Source: Neorhizobium sp. JUb45 (lineage in GTDB: Bacteria; Pseudomonadota; Alphaproteobacteria; Rhizobiales; Rhizobiaceae). Taken from it: DNA of 64,000 nucleotides. Under the pieces are notes generated by a model. The model made no database searches. It saw only the letters and a program-made list of their open reading frames with translations, and was not told the DNA's origin. The stretch spans positions 169,956 to 233,955 of the forward strand of contig NZ_SLYW01000006.1 of assembly GCF_004343585.1 (NCBI RefSeq). Reading direction: 5' to 3'. A program made the translations under genes and the position numbers. Position 1 is the first letter of the stretch; every line of letters begins with the position of its first letter. Shown here one piece after another: positions 8,391 through 17,346 of this stretch.

Positions 8391-9356
8391 ATGCTCGCCT
8401 TTCTCGTCAAACGTATCGGCAACGCCATCCTCGTGATGCTGACCGTCGCCTTTTTCGCCTTCCTGATCTTTCGTTTCCTTGGCGATCCCGTCGAGATGAT
8501 GGTGAATGAAAGCGCCACCCAGGTGGAGCGCGATGAACTGCGCGGCCGCCTCGGCCTGAACGACGGTTTTCTCGTTCAATATATGCGTTTTGTCGGCAAT
8601 GCCGCACAGGGCGAATTCGGCCTGTCCTGGCGCAACCAGCAGAATGTCATCACCCTGATCGGCGAACGCTTTCCGGCGACATTCGAGCTGGTCATCATCG
8701 CCACCATCCTGTCGCTGGCGATCGGCATTCCGCTTGGCGTCTTCACCGCCATCGGTCGTGGACGCTGGTGGGCGGAGGGTCTGCAGTTTTCCTCCATCGT
8801 CGGCGTGTCGCTGCCGAGTTTTTTTGTCGGCATCATCCTGATCCTTGCCTTTTCCGTCAGCCTCGGCTGGCTGCCGGGTTATGGCCGCGGTGAAGTGGTG
8901 CGGCTCGGCTGGTGGTCGACAGGCCTTTTGACATCGTCGGGACGTGCCGCGATCGTGTTGCCGGCCCTGTCGCTGTCGCTGTTCCAGATCACGCTGGTAA
9001 TGCGGCTGGTGCGCGCCGAAATGCTGGAAATCCTGCGGGCCGATTTCATCAAGTTCGCCCGCGCCCGCGGCATCGGCAGACGGGCGCTGTGGTTCCGCCA
9101 TGCGCTGAAAAACTGTCTCATGCCGGTCGTCACCCTGACGGCCATGCAGGTCGGTAACCTGATCGCCTTCGCGCTGGTCACCGAAACGGTCTTCCAATGG
9201 CCGGGCATGGGCATGCTGTTCATGCAGGCGGTCACTTTCGTCGATATCCCGGTGATGGCAGCCTATCTCTGCATCGTATCCTTCATCTTCGTAACGCTGA
9301 ACACGTTCGTCGACATCGCCTATGCGGTGATTGACCCGCGCCTGCGCGCCGCGTGA
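8391..9356 (+). CDS. ABC permease, DppB type
   Basis: A 321-residue inner-membrane permease with six predicted hydrophobic spans, opening MLAFLVKRIGNAILVMLTVA. The ATPase-contact EAA-like loop is visible around FARARGIGRRALWFRHALKN. Strong AAGGAG ribosome site. Pairs with the next gene as the translocation channel. Confidence 0.92.
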   Translation: MLAFLVKRIGNAILVMLTVAFFAFLIFRFLGDPVEMMVNESATQVERDELRGRLGLNDGFLVQYMRFVGNAAQGEFGLSWRNQQNVITLIGERFPATFELVIIATILSLAIGIPLGVFTAIGRGRWWAEGLQFSSIVGVSLPSFFVGIILILAFSVSLGWLPGYGRGEVVRLGWWSTGLLTSSGRAAIVLPALSLSLFQITLVMRLVRAEMLEILRADFIKFARARGIGRRALWFRHALKNCLMPVVTLTAMQVGNLIAFALVTETVFQWPGMGMLFMQAVTFVDIPVMAAYLCIVSFIFVTLNTFVDIAYAVIDPRLRAA

Positions 9357-9368
9357 CGGGAGGCCATC

Positions 9369-10325
9369 ATGACGATTGTCGAACAGACCACCAACCGGAC
9401 CGTCCGCACCACACCCTCGAGGCTTTCCCGCATGCGCAGTTCCGACCTGTGGTGGAGTTTCAAACATCATCCCTCCGCCGTAATCGCTGCGATCCTGCTG
9501 CTGCTTCTCATCGCCTCGGCATTCTTTGCGCCTTTCATCACCGTCCAGAACCCCTACGATCTTGCCTCGCTCGACCTTCTGAATGCCGAGATCCCGCCGA
9601 TCTGGATGGAGGATGCCCAATGGCCGTTTCTGCTCGGAACCGATACGCAAGGGCGCGACCTGCTCTCGGCCATCCTTTACGGTTCGCGCGCATCGCTGGT
9701 GATCGGCGCGGCGTCGGTGGCCGTGTCGCTCGTCGTCGGCTCGGCGCTCGGACTGGTGGCGGGTTATTACGGCAAATGGGCCGATGGCCTGCTGATGCGG
9801 GCCGGCGACGTGCTTTTGTCGATGCCGACCATGCTGATCGCCATTCTGGTCTCCGCATTGGCGCGGCACGCGCTGCCGCCCTCGCTTCGGGAAGTCGGGG
9901 CCTCCGGTGTCATCGTGCTGGCCATCTCGCTGTCGGCCTGGGTGCAATATGCCCGCACCGTCCGGGCACTGACCATGGTCGAGCGCAACAAGGAATATGT
10001 GCAGGCCGCGAAACTCATCCGGGTGCCGACATGGCGCATTCTCGTCAAGCATATCCTGCCCAACACCACCACGCCGCTTCTGGTGACGGCGACGCTGAAT
10101 TTCGGCCTCGGCATCCTGATCGAGGCGACACTTTCCTTCCTTGGTGTCGGCATGCCGCCGGAACAGCCTTCGCTCGGCACGCTGATCCGCATCGGCAACC
10201 AGTTTCTATTTTCCGGCCAGTGGTGGATCGTGCTGTTCCCCGGCCTGCAGCTCTGTCTGCTGGTCGTCTCCATCAACGTTCTGGGCGACTGGCTGCGCGA
10301 CGCCCTCAATCCCAAACTGCAATGA
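9369..10325 (+). CDS. ABC permease, DppC type
   Basis: A 318-residue permease with the DppC N-terminal segment, then FLLGTDTQGRDLLSAILYGS, a very typical DppC signature, and a C-terminal EAA-like loop (AAKLIRVPTWRILVKHILPN). GGGAGG ribosome site 12 bp after the previous gene. Second half of the import channel. Confidence 0.92.
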   Translation: MTIVEQTTNRTVRTTPSRLSRMRSSDLWWSFKHHPSAVIAAILLLLLIASAFFAPFITVQNPYDLASLDLLNAEIPPIWMEDAQWPFLLGTDTQGRDLLSAILYGSRASLVIGAASVAVSLVVGSALGLVAGYYGKWADGLLMRAGDVLLSMPTMLIAILVSALARHALPPSLREVGASGVIVLAISLSAWVQYARTVRALTMVERNKEYVQAAKLIRVPTWRILVKHILPNTTTPLLVTATLNFGLGILIEATLSFLGVGMPPEQPSLGTLIRIGNQFLFSGQWWIVLFPGLQLCLLVVSINVLGDWLRDALNPKLQ

Positions 10326-10333
10326 GGTTTTCC

Positions 10334-11527
10334 ATGAGCGACCTTCTGATCAGAAACACCCGACCCATGAGCGGCGATCTGGCCGACATCCTTATCCGTG
10401 ACGGCCGCGTGGCGGCGATCGGGCCGGACCTTGTTGCCGAAGGTGTTTTGAGCGAAGACGCCGGTGGCCGTATTGCCATTCCGGGCCTGGTCGATGCCCA
10501 TACCCATCTCGACAAGTCGCTGCTCGGTTACCCGTGGTATGTCAACGAGGTCGGTCCGCGCCTGATCGACAAGATCGACAACGAGCGCAGGGTGAAGAAG
10601 GATTTCGGGCTCGACGCCCATGTCCAGTCGATGCGCCAGTCGCTGCAATCGGTCGGTTACGGCACGACCCTGATCCGCACCCATGTGGATATCGACACCG
10701 ATCAGGGTCTCGTGGCGCTGGAAGGCGTGATGGAAACCCGCCAGCAGCTGGCCGGCGTGGTCGAGATCGAGATCGTCGCCTTTCCGCAATCCGGTCTGAT
10801 GCGCCGGCTGGGAACGGCGGACCTGCTCGATCAGGCAATGGCCATGGGCGCCGATCTTGTCGGCGGGCTCGACCCCTGCGGCATGGACCGCGATCCCAAG
10901 GCGCATCTAGACACGATTTTCGCGCTCGCCGACAAATACGGCAAGGGCATCGATATCCATCTCCATGAACTCGGCGAGCTCGGCGCGTTTTCGATGGAGA
11001 TGATTTTTGAGCGTATCCGCGCCACGGGCATGCAGGGCAAGGTCGCGGTCAGCCACGCCTTCTGCCTGGCACTGCCCGACTGGAATATCTCGCAAGGGCT
11101 GATCGACAGCTGCGCCGAACTCGACGTGCCGATCCTCACCACCGCGCCGCCGTCCCGCGACGTGCCGTCCCTGAAGCGGCTGCATTCGGCCGGTGTACGT
11201 TTCGGCGCCGGCGTCGATGGTTTCCGCGATACCTGGGGACCTTACGGAAATGGCGACATGCTGGAGCGCGCCATGTTGCTCGGCATGAAAAACAACCTGC
11301 GCCGCGACGACGAATTGCTGATGGCGCTCGACGTCTGCACGACGGGTGGCGCGATGGCGATCGACCGCAAGGACCACAGCCTCACCATCGGCGGACGTGG
11401 TGACGTTGTGATCGTCGAGGGCGAGACGGTGGGCGAGGCGCTGGTCACCCATCAGCCGCGAAAGCTGGTGGTGACCGCCGGCAATGTCGTTGCCCGTGAA
11501 GGCAAAAGCCTGCGGAAACGGCCATGA
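10334..11527 (+). CDS. cytosine deaminase-like amidohydrolase
   Basis: A 397-residue amidohydrolase with all expected catalytic residues of the CodA/AtzC-type group: H56/H58 (DAHTHLDKS), H209 and E212 (HLHE), H241 (VSHA) and D295 (VDGFRDTW). Such enzymes deaminate or hydrolyse C-N bonds in rings and amides. The ATG at 10334 has GAGG six bases upstream; an ATG at 10322 overlaps the permease stop and is less favoured. The same frame is open far upstream, but that is only an overprint of the permease gene. It overlaps the next gene by ATGA. Confidence 0.88.
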   Translation: MSDLLIRNTRPMSGDLADILIRDGRVAAIGPDLVAEGVLSEDAGGRIAIPGLVDAHTHLDKSLLGYPWYVNEVGPRLIDKIDNERRVKKDFGLDAHVQSMRQSLQSVGYGTTLIRTHVDIDTDQGLVALEGVMETRQQLAGVVEIEIVAFPQSGLMRRLGTADLLDQAMAMGADLVGGLDPCGMDRDPKAHLDTIFALADKYGKGIDIHLHELGELGAFSMEMIFERIRATGMQGKVAVSHAFCLALPDWNISQGLIDSCAELDVPILTTAPPSRDVPSLKRLHSAGVRFGAGVDGFRDTWGPYGNGDMLERAMLLGMKNNLRRDDELLMALDVCTTGGAMAIDRKDHSLTIGGRGDVVIVEGETVGEALVTHQPRKLVVTAGNVVAREGKSLRKRP

Positions 11528-13029
11528 GGATGGACGAGAACTGGTCCGCCCTGCCGCTCGGCAAACGGCCACCCGGTCGCTGGGCGCTCGCGTCACGTTT
11601 CATCGTGGCCGATCTGCCGGAGGGACGGCGGCTGATCGAACATGGCGAGGTGGTGATCGAAGACGACCGCGTCATCTGGATCGGTCACCGGTTCGAGGGT
11701 GAACTTGCGGCGCGGTACCAGATGGGCGAGGCGCTGGTCGGCCCCGGTTTTGTCGATCTCGACGCCCTGTCCGATCTGGATACGACCGTGCTTGGCATGG
11801 ACAATCAGCCGGGCTGGAAAAAGGGGCGGGTCTGGCCGGCCGACTACGCGGCGCAAGCCCGCGAAATGTACACGCCGGAAGAACTGGCTTTCCAGAAACG
11901 CTATGCTTTCGCGCAACTGCTGCTGAATGGCATTACCTCGGCGCTTCCGATCGCTTCGCTGTTTTATCGCGCCTGGGGCGAAACGGTCGCCGAATTCGAA
12001 GCCGCGGCCGTGGCAGCCGAAGACCTCGGCCTGCGCGCCTGGCTCGGCCCTGCCTATCGCTCGGGTGGCGTGATCCTCGATGCAGGCGGCACCATGCAGC
12101 CGGTTTTCGACGAGGCGCGCGGGCTGGCGGAACTCGAGGCAGCAGCGGCTTTCACCGGACGTATTCACGGCACTGCCGGCGGCCTGATTTCTGGCATGCT
12201 CGCGCCGGATCGTGTGGAGACCTGCACCGAAACCTTGCTGCGCCGGACATTTGCCCATGCGGATGCAATGGATCTGCCGGTGCGCCTGCACATGGCACAA
12301 GGCGAGATGGAATTGCAGACGGTGCGCCGCCTGCATGGTATGACCGCGCCGGAATGGCTGGATCGTCTCGGCCTGCTTTCCTCGCGGCTGATTGCGCCGC
12401 ATGCAACGGTCGCCACCGACGATGATCTTGCCCGTTATGCCGCAAACGGCGTGACCGTTGCGCATTGTCCGCTGGTTTCGGCGCGGCATGGATCTGCACT
12501 CAGATCCTTTTCTCGACTGAAGGCGATGGGTATCCGCATCGGCATGGGGACCGATACCGCGCCGCCGGACATGGTGCTCAACATGGCCATCGGCCTGATG
12601 GCCAACCGTATTGCCGAAGGTCGCGGTGATGCGGCATCGGCGGCGGAATTTTACGATGCCGCGACGATCGCCGGCGCCGATGCCCTGAAACGGCCGGATC
12701 TCGGACGACTTGCCATCGGTTCGAAGGCGGATATCGCCGTGTTCGACATGGCCGACCGGATGATCGCGCCGCGCATCGATCCCGTCCAGACGCTGGTTTA
12801 CGGCGCAACCGGCCGTGTCACGCGCGCCACCATCGTCGATGGCCGTATTTCGATGCGCGACGGCGAGGTGGCGGGCATCGATCTCAAGGCAGCGCGCGCA
12901 CGCGCGCAAGCGCAGTTCGACGGCCTGGTGGCGAAATATCCCGAACGCACGCATGACCATCCACCGGTCGAGACGATCTTTCCTTCCAGTTATCCGGCCC
13001 ATCCTACCAAAAACGAGGTTTTGCCATGA
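11524..13029 (+). CDS. TRZ/ATZ-like amidohydrolase with altered HxH
   Basis: A 501-residue protein of the amidohydrolase superfamily (chlorohydrolase / S-adenosylhomocysteine deaminase-like). Later ligands are present: H256 (RLHMAQ), H293 (PHATV), H314 and D344 (GTDTAPPD). The first motif, normally VNxHTH, reads VDLDAL at residues 77-82, so both metal-binding His are absent (Asp and Leu instead). The rest of the fold is well kept, so this is not simple decay. The start overlaps the previous stop (ATGA); an ATG two codons later is an alternative. It sits between the other amidohydrolase and the transporter ATPases, suggesting work on the same imported compound. Confidence 0.8.
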   Translation: MRMDENWSALPLGKRPPGRWALASRFIVADLPEGRRLIEHGEVVIEDDRVIWIGHRFEGELAARYQMGEALVGPGFVDLDALSDLDTTVLGMDNQPGWKKGRVWPADYAAQAREMYTPEELAFQKRYAFAQLLLNGITSALPIASLFYRAWGETVAEFEAAAVAAEDLGLRAWLGPAYRSGGVILDAGGTMQPVFDEARGLAELEAAAAFTGRIHGTAGGLISGMLAPDRVETCTETLLRRTFAHADAMDLPVRLHMAQGEMELQTVRRLHGMTAPEWLDRLGLLSSRLIAPHATVATDDDLARYAANGVTVAHCPLVSARHGSALRSFSRLKAMGIRIGMGTDTAPPDMVLNMAIGLMANRIAEGRGDAASAAEFYDAATIAGADALKRPDLGRLAIGSKADIAVFDMADRMIAPRIDPVQTLVYGATGRVTRATIVDGRISMRDGEVAGIDLKAARARAQAQFDGLVAKYPERTHDHPPVETIFPSSYPAHPTKNEVLP

Positions 13030-14027
13030 GCATTGCCAGCATGCCTCCCGCCTCCGATCAGCTTGCGCTTGAGGTCAAGGGACTGTCGGTGGAGTTTCCC
13101 ACGCGAAAGGGTGTTCTCACCGCGCTTTCGGATGTGTCGCTGACGATCCGTCGTGGCGAAATTCTCGGCGTGGTCGGTGAATCGGGTGCCGGCAAATCGA
13201 TGACGGGCATGGCGGTTCTCGGCCTGTTGGAACCGCCCGGCCGGGTGGGTGGCGGCGAAATCCGCATCGGCGGCAAACGCACCGACAATCTGGGTGAAAC
13301 CGAGATGGCCTCGATCCGAGGTCGTATGGTTGGCGCCATTTTCCAGGATCCGCTGACCTCGCTCAATCCGCTGTTTTCCATCGGCCAACAGCTCACCGAA
13401 ACGATCCGGCTGCATGCGGGTGGAAGCAAGGTCGAGGCACGGGCGCAGGCCGTCGCGTTGCTGAAACAGGTCGGAATTCCAGGTGCCGACGAGCGGATAG
13501 ACCATTATCCGCATCAGTTTTCCGGTGGCATGCGTCAGCGTGTCGTTATCGCGCTCGCCCTTGCCGGCAATCCGCAACTGATCATCGCCGACGAACCGAC
13601 GACGGCGCTGGACGTCTCGATCCAGGCGCAGATCACCGCACTGTTGCGCCGCCTTTGCCGCGAAAACGGCACGGGCGTCATGCTGGTCACGCATGACATG
13701 GGTGTGATTGCCGAAACTGCAGACCGCGTCGCCGTCATGTATGCCGGCCGCGTCATCGAGATCGGCCCCGTTGAAGACGTGCTGAGCCGGCCAAAACATC
13801 CCTATACGCGCGGCCTGATGGGATCGATACCGGCGCTTGGCGCGCGTGTCGAACGGCTTGCCCAGATCGATGGCGCGATGCCGCGCCTGAACGCCATCCC
13901 GACCGGCTGCGCCTTCAATCCCCGCTGTATCGAGGCAGGCAGCCGATGCCGTGAGGTTCGCCCGATCATGGTTGCGCAAGGAAAGGGCAGCGTTGCGTGC
14001 CTGGTTCATGATGGAGGTGTGCAATGA
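13026..14027 (+). CDS. ABC ATPase, DppD type
   Basis: A 333-residue ATPase. Walker A is at residues 51-58 (GESGAGKS), the signature is FSGGMRQR and Walker B is LIIADEP. The C-terminal Cys-containing oligopeptide-transporter extension (TGCAFNPRCIEAG) is present. It forms the motor with the next gene. The start overlaps the preceding stop by ATGA, indicating translational coupling. Confidence 0.93.
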   Translation: MSIASMPPASDQLALEVKGLSVEFPTRKGVLTALSDVSLTIRRGEILGVVGESGAGKSMTGMAVLGLLEPPGRVGGGEIRIGGKRTDNLGETEMASIRGRMVGAIFQDPLTSLNPLFSIGQQLTETIRLHAGGSKVEARAQAVALLKQVGIPGADERIDHYPHQFSGGMRQRVVIALALAGNPQLIIADEPTTALDVSIQAQITALLRRLCRENGTGVMLVTHDMGVIAETADRVAVMYAGRVIEIGPVEDVLSRPKHPYTRGLMGSIPALGARVERLAQIDGAMPRLNAIPTGCAFNPRCIEAGSRCREVRPIMVAQGKGSVACLVHDGGVQ

Positions 14028-15004
14028 GAAGCGCCAGAAACGTCCTGGAAGTCGATCAGCTCTCCCGCGTCTTCGATGTCTCGGCACCCTGGCTGAGCCG
14101 GGTGATCGACCGCAAGCCGAAACGTTATCTGCATGCCGTACAAGACATCACCTTCGTGGTCGAAAAGGGCAAATGCCTGGCGCTGGTCGGTGAATCCGGT
14201 TGCGGCAAGTCCACCGTGGCGCGGCTTGTCACCGGGCTTTACGCACCGAGCGAAGGCGCCATCCTGTTTGCGCCGGCCGACAAGGGAAGGGGCCGCGGCA
14301 AGCCGATGGAAGCGCAGATGATCTTTCAGGATCCATATGCCAGTCTCAATCCGCGCTGGCGGGTCGGCGACATTATCGCTGAACCGATCCGTGAATTCGG
14401 CCTGCGCAGCGGAACCGAAGCGATCGAGGCGCGTGTTGCCGAACTGCTGCGCACCGTCGGCCTGTCGCCGGATGATGCCAGCCGTTATCCGCATGCATTT
14501 TCCGGCGGCCAGCGACAGCGCATCTCGATTGCGCGCGCACTGGCCAGCGAGCCGGAGTTCCTCGTCTGCGACGAACCCACCTCGGCGCTCGACGTCTCAG
14601 TGCAGGCGCAGATCCTCAACCTCATGCGCAGGCTGCAGGACGAGCTTGGGCTGACCTACCTTTTCATCAGCCACAACCTTGCCGTCGTGCGGCATATGGC
14701 AGATCGCATCGCGGTCATGTATCTCGGCCGGATCGTCGAGGAAGCCGATACCGAATCGCTGTTTGCCGATCCGCAACATCCCTATACGCGACTGCTGCTT
14801 CAGACGATCCCGGATGTTGCCGCTCCCAACCGCGACCGTGAACTGATGGGCGGCGAACCTCCCAGCCCGCTCGATCCGCCGGCGGGCTGCGCCTTTCATC
14901 CGCGCTGTCCTGTAGCCACCGGACTGTGCCGGCAAACCGCTCCGCAGGTTCTGGCTCGCAAGGGCGGCGGCACCGTTGCCTGCTATCACCCTGCCGCCAT
15001 CTGA
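14024..15004 (+). CDS. ABC ATPase, DppF type
   Basis: A 326-residue ATPase with Walker A GESGCGKS, signature FSGGQRQR, Walker B LVCDEP and the family's Cys-containing tail (GCAFHPRCPVATGLC). Start overlaps the preceding stop by ATGA. Completes the importer of module I. Confidence 0.93.
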   Translation: MRSARNVLEVDQLSRVFDVSAPWLSRVIDRKPKRYLHAVQDITFVVEKGKCLALVGESGCGKSTVARLVTGLYAPSEGAILFAPADKGRGRGKPMEAQMIFQDPYASLNPRWRVGDIIAEPIREFGLRSGTEAIEARVAELLRTVGLSPDDASRYPHAFSGGQRQRISIARALASEPEFLVCDEPTSALDVSVQAQILNLMRRLQDELGLTYLFISHNLAVVRHMADRIAVMYLGRIVEEADTESLFADPQHPYTRLLLQTIPDVAAPNRDRELMGGEPPSPLDPPAGCAFHPRCPVATGLCRQTAPQVLARKGGGTVACYHPAAI

Positions 15005-15043
15005 ACCGGACTGACAGAAAAGACTTTGAGGACATTCCCGATC

Positions 15044-16246
15044 ATGACGTCGACTATTTTCACGAATGCCAAACTTGCTGACGGGCTTTTGCGCGACATC
15101 CATGTCGAGAACGGCCGGATAACTGCCATCGTGCCCGTTTCGTCGGTGCCCGCATCCGGCTCCGTCATCGATATCGCCGGCGACCTTGTCGTTCCCGGTT
15201 TCGTTGAAGGACATATCCATCTGGATACGAGTTTCTACGGCGGAAAATGGGTGCCGCATCGTCCCTGCACCGATGGTTTCGACGTGCATGAGCGGGTCGC
15301 CTTTCAGGCCTACAACATGGCCAAAGCCGAGCCGATGATGGAGCGCGCCGTCAAACAGCTCGAACTATGCGTCTCGCACGGTACCCTGCAGATGCGCAGC
15401 CACGTGATGGTGGATGGTTCGGTCGGCCTGAAATCTCTGGAAAGGATCCTCGCCGTGAGGGAGAAATACAAGGATATCATCGATATCCAGCTTGTCGCGT
15501 TTCCCCAGAGCGGCATCCTGAAAAGCCCCGGCACAGCCGAACTGCTGGACGAAGCGATCGGTCTCGGCGCCGACCTGATCGGCGGGCTGGATCCGGCCAG
15601 TTTCGACCGTGACGTCAGCGCCCATCTCGACGTCGTCTTCGATATCGCCGAAAGATGCGGCGTCGACGTCGATATCCATCTTCACGAAGGCGGCAGCATG
15701 GGGGCATTCACCATCGAGGAAATCTGCGCGCGCACGCACGCGCTTGGCATGCAGAGGCATGTGTCTATCAGCCATGCCTATGGTCTCGGCGATCTGGCCC
15801 CGGATGCGGCGCGCAGAATTGCAGCAAAAATCGCCGGCAACGGCATCTCGATCATGACCAATGCGCCAGGTCATCATAGTTTTCCGCCTGTCGCGCTGCT
15901 GCGCGACGAAGGCGTCAATGTCTTCAGCGGCAGCGATAACATTCGCGATTCCTGGTGGCCCTATGGCGATGGCGATATGCTGCGCCGGGCTGAAATCATC
16001 GGTTATCGCTCGGGATTCTTCACCGATACAGAACTTCAAATGGCATTCGACATCGTCACGGCCGCGGGGGCAAAGGCACTCAGACTTGAGGGCTATGGCA
16101 TCGAGGTCGGTGCGAAAGCGGATTTCGTGGCGATTGCCGCCGAGCATATTGCCGAGGCCGTGGTCGGGTTTCCCGGGAACCGCAAGGTTTTCAAGGGAGG
16201 CAGGCTGGTTGCCGAGAACGGCAAAACAAAAACGCCTCTCGCCTGA
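15044..16246 (+). CDS. cytosine deaminase-like amidohydrolase
   Basis: A 400-residue amidohydrolase, last gene of the rightward module I operon. All core residues are visible: H57/H59 (EGHIHLDTS), H212 with E215 (HLHE), H244 (SHAYG) and D298 (GSDNIRDSWWPYGDGDM). It is clearly paralogous to the product at 10334-11527 (shared LVAFPQSG-like and WxPYGxGDM blocks). The ATG at 15044 is preferred; a TTG at 15026 lies in the same frame but would place the GAGG inside the gene. Likely role: ring opening or deamination of an imported heterocycle or amide, exact substrate unknown. Confidence 0.86.
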   Translation: MTSTIFTNAKLADGLLRDIHVENGRITAIVPVSSVPASGSVIDIAGDLVVPGFVEGHIHLDTSFYGGKWVPHRPCTDGFDVHERVAFQAYNMAKAEPMMERAVKQLELCVSHGTLQMRSHVMVDGSVGLKSLERILAVREKYKDIIDIQLVAFPQSGILKSPGTAELLDEAIGLGADLIGGLDPASFDRDVSAHLDVVFDIAERCGVDVDIHLHEGGSMGAFTIEEICARTHALGMQRHVSISHAYGLGDLAPDAARRIAAKIAGNGISIMTNAPGHHSFPPVALLRDEGVNVFSGSDNIRDSWWPYGDGDMLRRAEIIGYRSGFFTDTELQMAFDIVTAAGAKALRLEGYGIEVGAKADFVAIAAEHIAEAVVGFPGNRKVFKGGRLVAENGKTKTPLA

Positions 16247-16400
16247 AAAGGATCGCAACGCCTCGGGAACGTCGGCCATCTTGCTAAGCTCTGAGATAGA
16301 TGAAATTTGCGAAAACACGGGTGTGATGCGCGCCCGGAAGCCATAGATCGTTGACGCAATTTAGATTGAAAAATAATCGGTTTCGTTGACCGTTCTCAAC

Positions 16401-16435
16401 GGGGCGAAGGTTCAGATGTCATCAAGACCATAAAA
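16401..16435 (+). repeat. T-arm-like repeat, copy A
   Basis: First and most degenerate of five 35-bp sequences with the pattern GGG-CG-AGGTTC then TCAAGA. It resembles the variable-loop and T-arm part of a tRNA, but no full tRNA surrounds it. It lies 88 bp before the first toxin-antitoxin cassette. Confidence 0.55.
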
Positions 16436-16465
16436 GGAGGTCCCCGTTCCTCCCCGCAGCACGAC

Positions 16466-16494
16466 TTGAAGAGTGATGTCATTTTGCTTATATT
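16466..16494 (+). promoter_or_regulatory. candidate promoter of fitAB-like cassette
   Basis: TTGAAG at 16466-16471, a 17-bp spacer, and TATATT at 16489-16494 form a good sigma-70-type promoter, placed 29 bp before the antitoxin start. Confidence 0.55.
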
Positions 16495-16523
16495 GATATC
16501 GCGGCGCGACGATAGATAGGATA

Positions 16524-16784
16524 ATGTCCATGGCAGCGGTCACCATTCGAAACATCTCTGATGAAACGCATCGAGCGTTACGCGCAAGAGCAGCTCACCA
16601 CGGCCGTAGCACCGAAGCCGAAATTCGTCACATCCTTGAAGCTGCGGTTCGTCCATCTGGACGCGTGAAACTCGGATCACTGCTCGCGGCCATCGGACGT
16701 GATGCCGAATTATCAAACAGTGACGTTGAAGCTCTACACCGGCAGCGCGACAGGACCCCGGTAGAACCGATGACTTTCGAATGA
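16524..16784 (+). CDS. fitA: FitA/VapB-like antitoxin
   Basis: An 86-residue ribbon-helix-helix antitoxin. The N-terminal RHH segment reads VTIRNISDETHRALRARAA, followed by HGRSTEAEIRHILE as in FitA of Neisseria and many rhizobial homologues. The C-terminus (RDRTPVEPMTFE) is the part that wraps the toxin. It neutralises the PIN-domain toxin encoded next and should repress the operon. AGGATA precedes the ATG at 16524; the ATG at 16530 is an alternative. The toxin start overlaps its stop (ATGA). GC content looks lower than in the flanking catabolic genes. Confidence 0.85.
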   Translation: MSMAAVTIRNISDETHRALRARAAHHGRSTEAEIRHILEAAVRPSGRVKLGSLLAAIGRDAELSNSDVEALHRQRDRTPVEPMTFE

Positions 16785-17200
16785 TCTTGCTCGACACTAA
16801 TGTAATGTCTGAGCCTTGGAAGCCGGCTCCTGACACTGCCGTGCTGACTTGGCTGGATGCACAGGCAATCGAGACGCTGTTCATTTCCGCGATTTCTATT
16901 GCAGAACTTCGTTTCGGGATTGCCTCAATGCCTGTGGGGAAGCGCCAGACCATTCTTCATGATCGCCTTGAAAGTGAAGTTCTTCCGCTCTTTGATGGGC
17001 GTATTCTGCCCTTTAATGTCGTTACCTCGCAGTTTTACGCAGCGTTGATGGCCGACGGCCGAAAAGCCGGAAAGGCGATCGCGCAGGCTGATGGATACAT
17101 CGCTGCTACGGCAGCAGAAAACCATCTCGCGGTCGCAACGCGAGATGCAAACCCGTTCAAGGCCGCCGGATTGAGAGTTATTAATCCTTGGGTCGCCTGA
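16781..17200 (+). CDS. fitB: FitB/VapC-like PIN-domain toxin
   Basis: A 139-residue PIN-domain ribonuclease toxin. The four acidic metal ligands are recognisable: D5 (ILLDTN), E42 (SIAEL), D104 (QADGYIAA) and D122 (ATRD). PIN toxins cut RNA, often tRNA or rRNA, until bound by the antitoxin. Length and motifs are standard, so it is probably active. A degenerate T-arm-like repeat starts 16 bp after the stop. Confidence 0.87.
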   Translation: MILLDTNVMSEPWKPAPDTAVLTWLDAQAIETLFISAISIAELRFGIASMPVGKRQTILHDRLESEVLPLFDGRILPFNVVTSQFYAALMADGRKAGKAIAQADGYIAATAAENHLAVATRDANPFKAAGLRVINPWVA

Positions 17201-17215
17201 AGCGGCTTGAATTGT

Positions 17216-17250
17216 GGGGCTCCGGTTCGAATCCCTTCAAGAGCTTAATT
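17216..17250 (+). repeat. T-arm-like repeat, copy B
   Basis: 35-bp sequence containing CCGGTTCGAATCCC and TCAAGAGCTTAA. The GGTTCGAATCC part is a textbook T-loop sequence, but the T-stem does not pair fully and no upstream tRNA arms are present. It lies exactly between the two adjacent toxin-antitoxin cassettes. Confidence 0.65.
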
Positions 17251-17280
17251 CAAGCCACTTGGATAGCTGCGTATATCCCG

Positions 17281-17309
17281 TTGACATATCCTTCGCTACG
17301 CATTAATTT
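17281..17309 (+). promoter_or_regulatory. candidate vapBC promoter
   Basis: Perfect TTGACA at 17281-17286, a 17-bp spacer, and TAATTT at 17304-17309. The vapB ATG lies 37 bp downstream. One of the best sigma-70-type matches in the window. Confidence 0.65.
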
Positions 17310-17321
17310 TGGGATATCCCA
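17310..17321. promoter_or_regulatory. candidate VapB operator
   Basis: Perfect 12-bp palindrome TGGGATATCCCA directly after the -10 box of the vapBC promoter. A half copy, ATATCCC, occurs at 17273-17279 just before the -35 box. The placement fits autorepression by the VapBC complex; inferred. Confidence 0.6.
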
Positions 17322-17346
17322 TCTGTAGATGCCAGAGGATTATGTC

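Noticed and set aside
8244..10052. 602-codon leftward frame
   Set aside because: It lies antisense to two well-supported permease genes; its His/Gln/Asp/Arg-rich translation is typical of antisense frames in GC-rich DNA.
9353..11527. Apparent 724-residue permease-region/amidohydrolase fusion
   Set aside because: The first 327 codons are the wrong frame of the DppC-type permease; the amidohydrolase has its own start and ribosome site at 10334.
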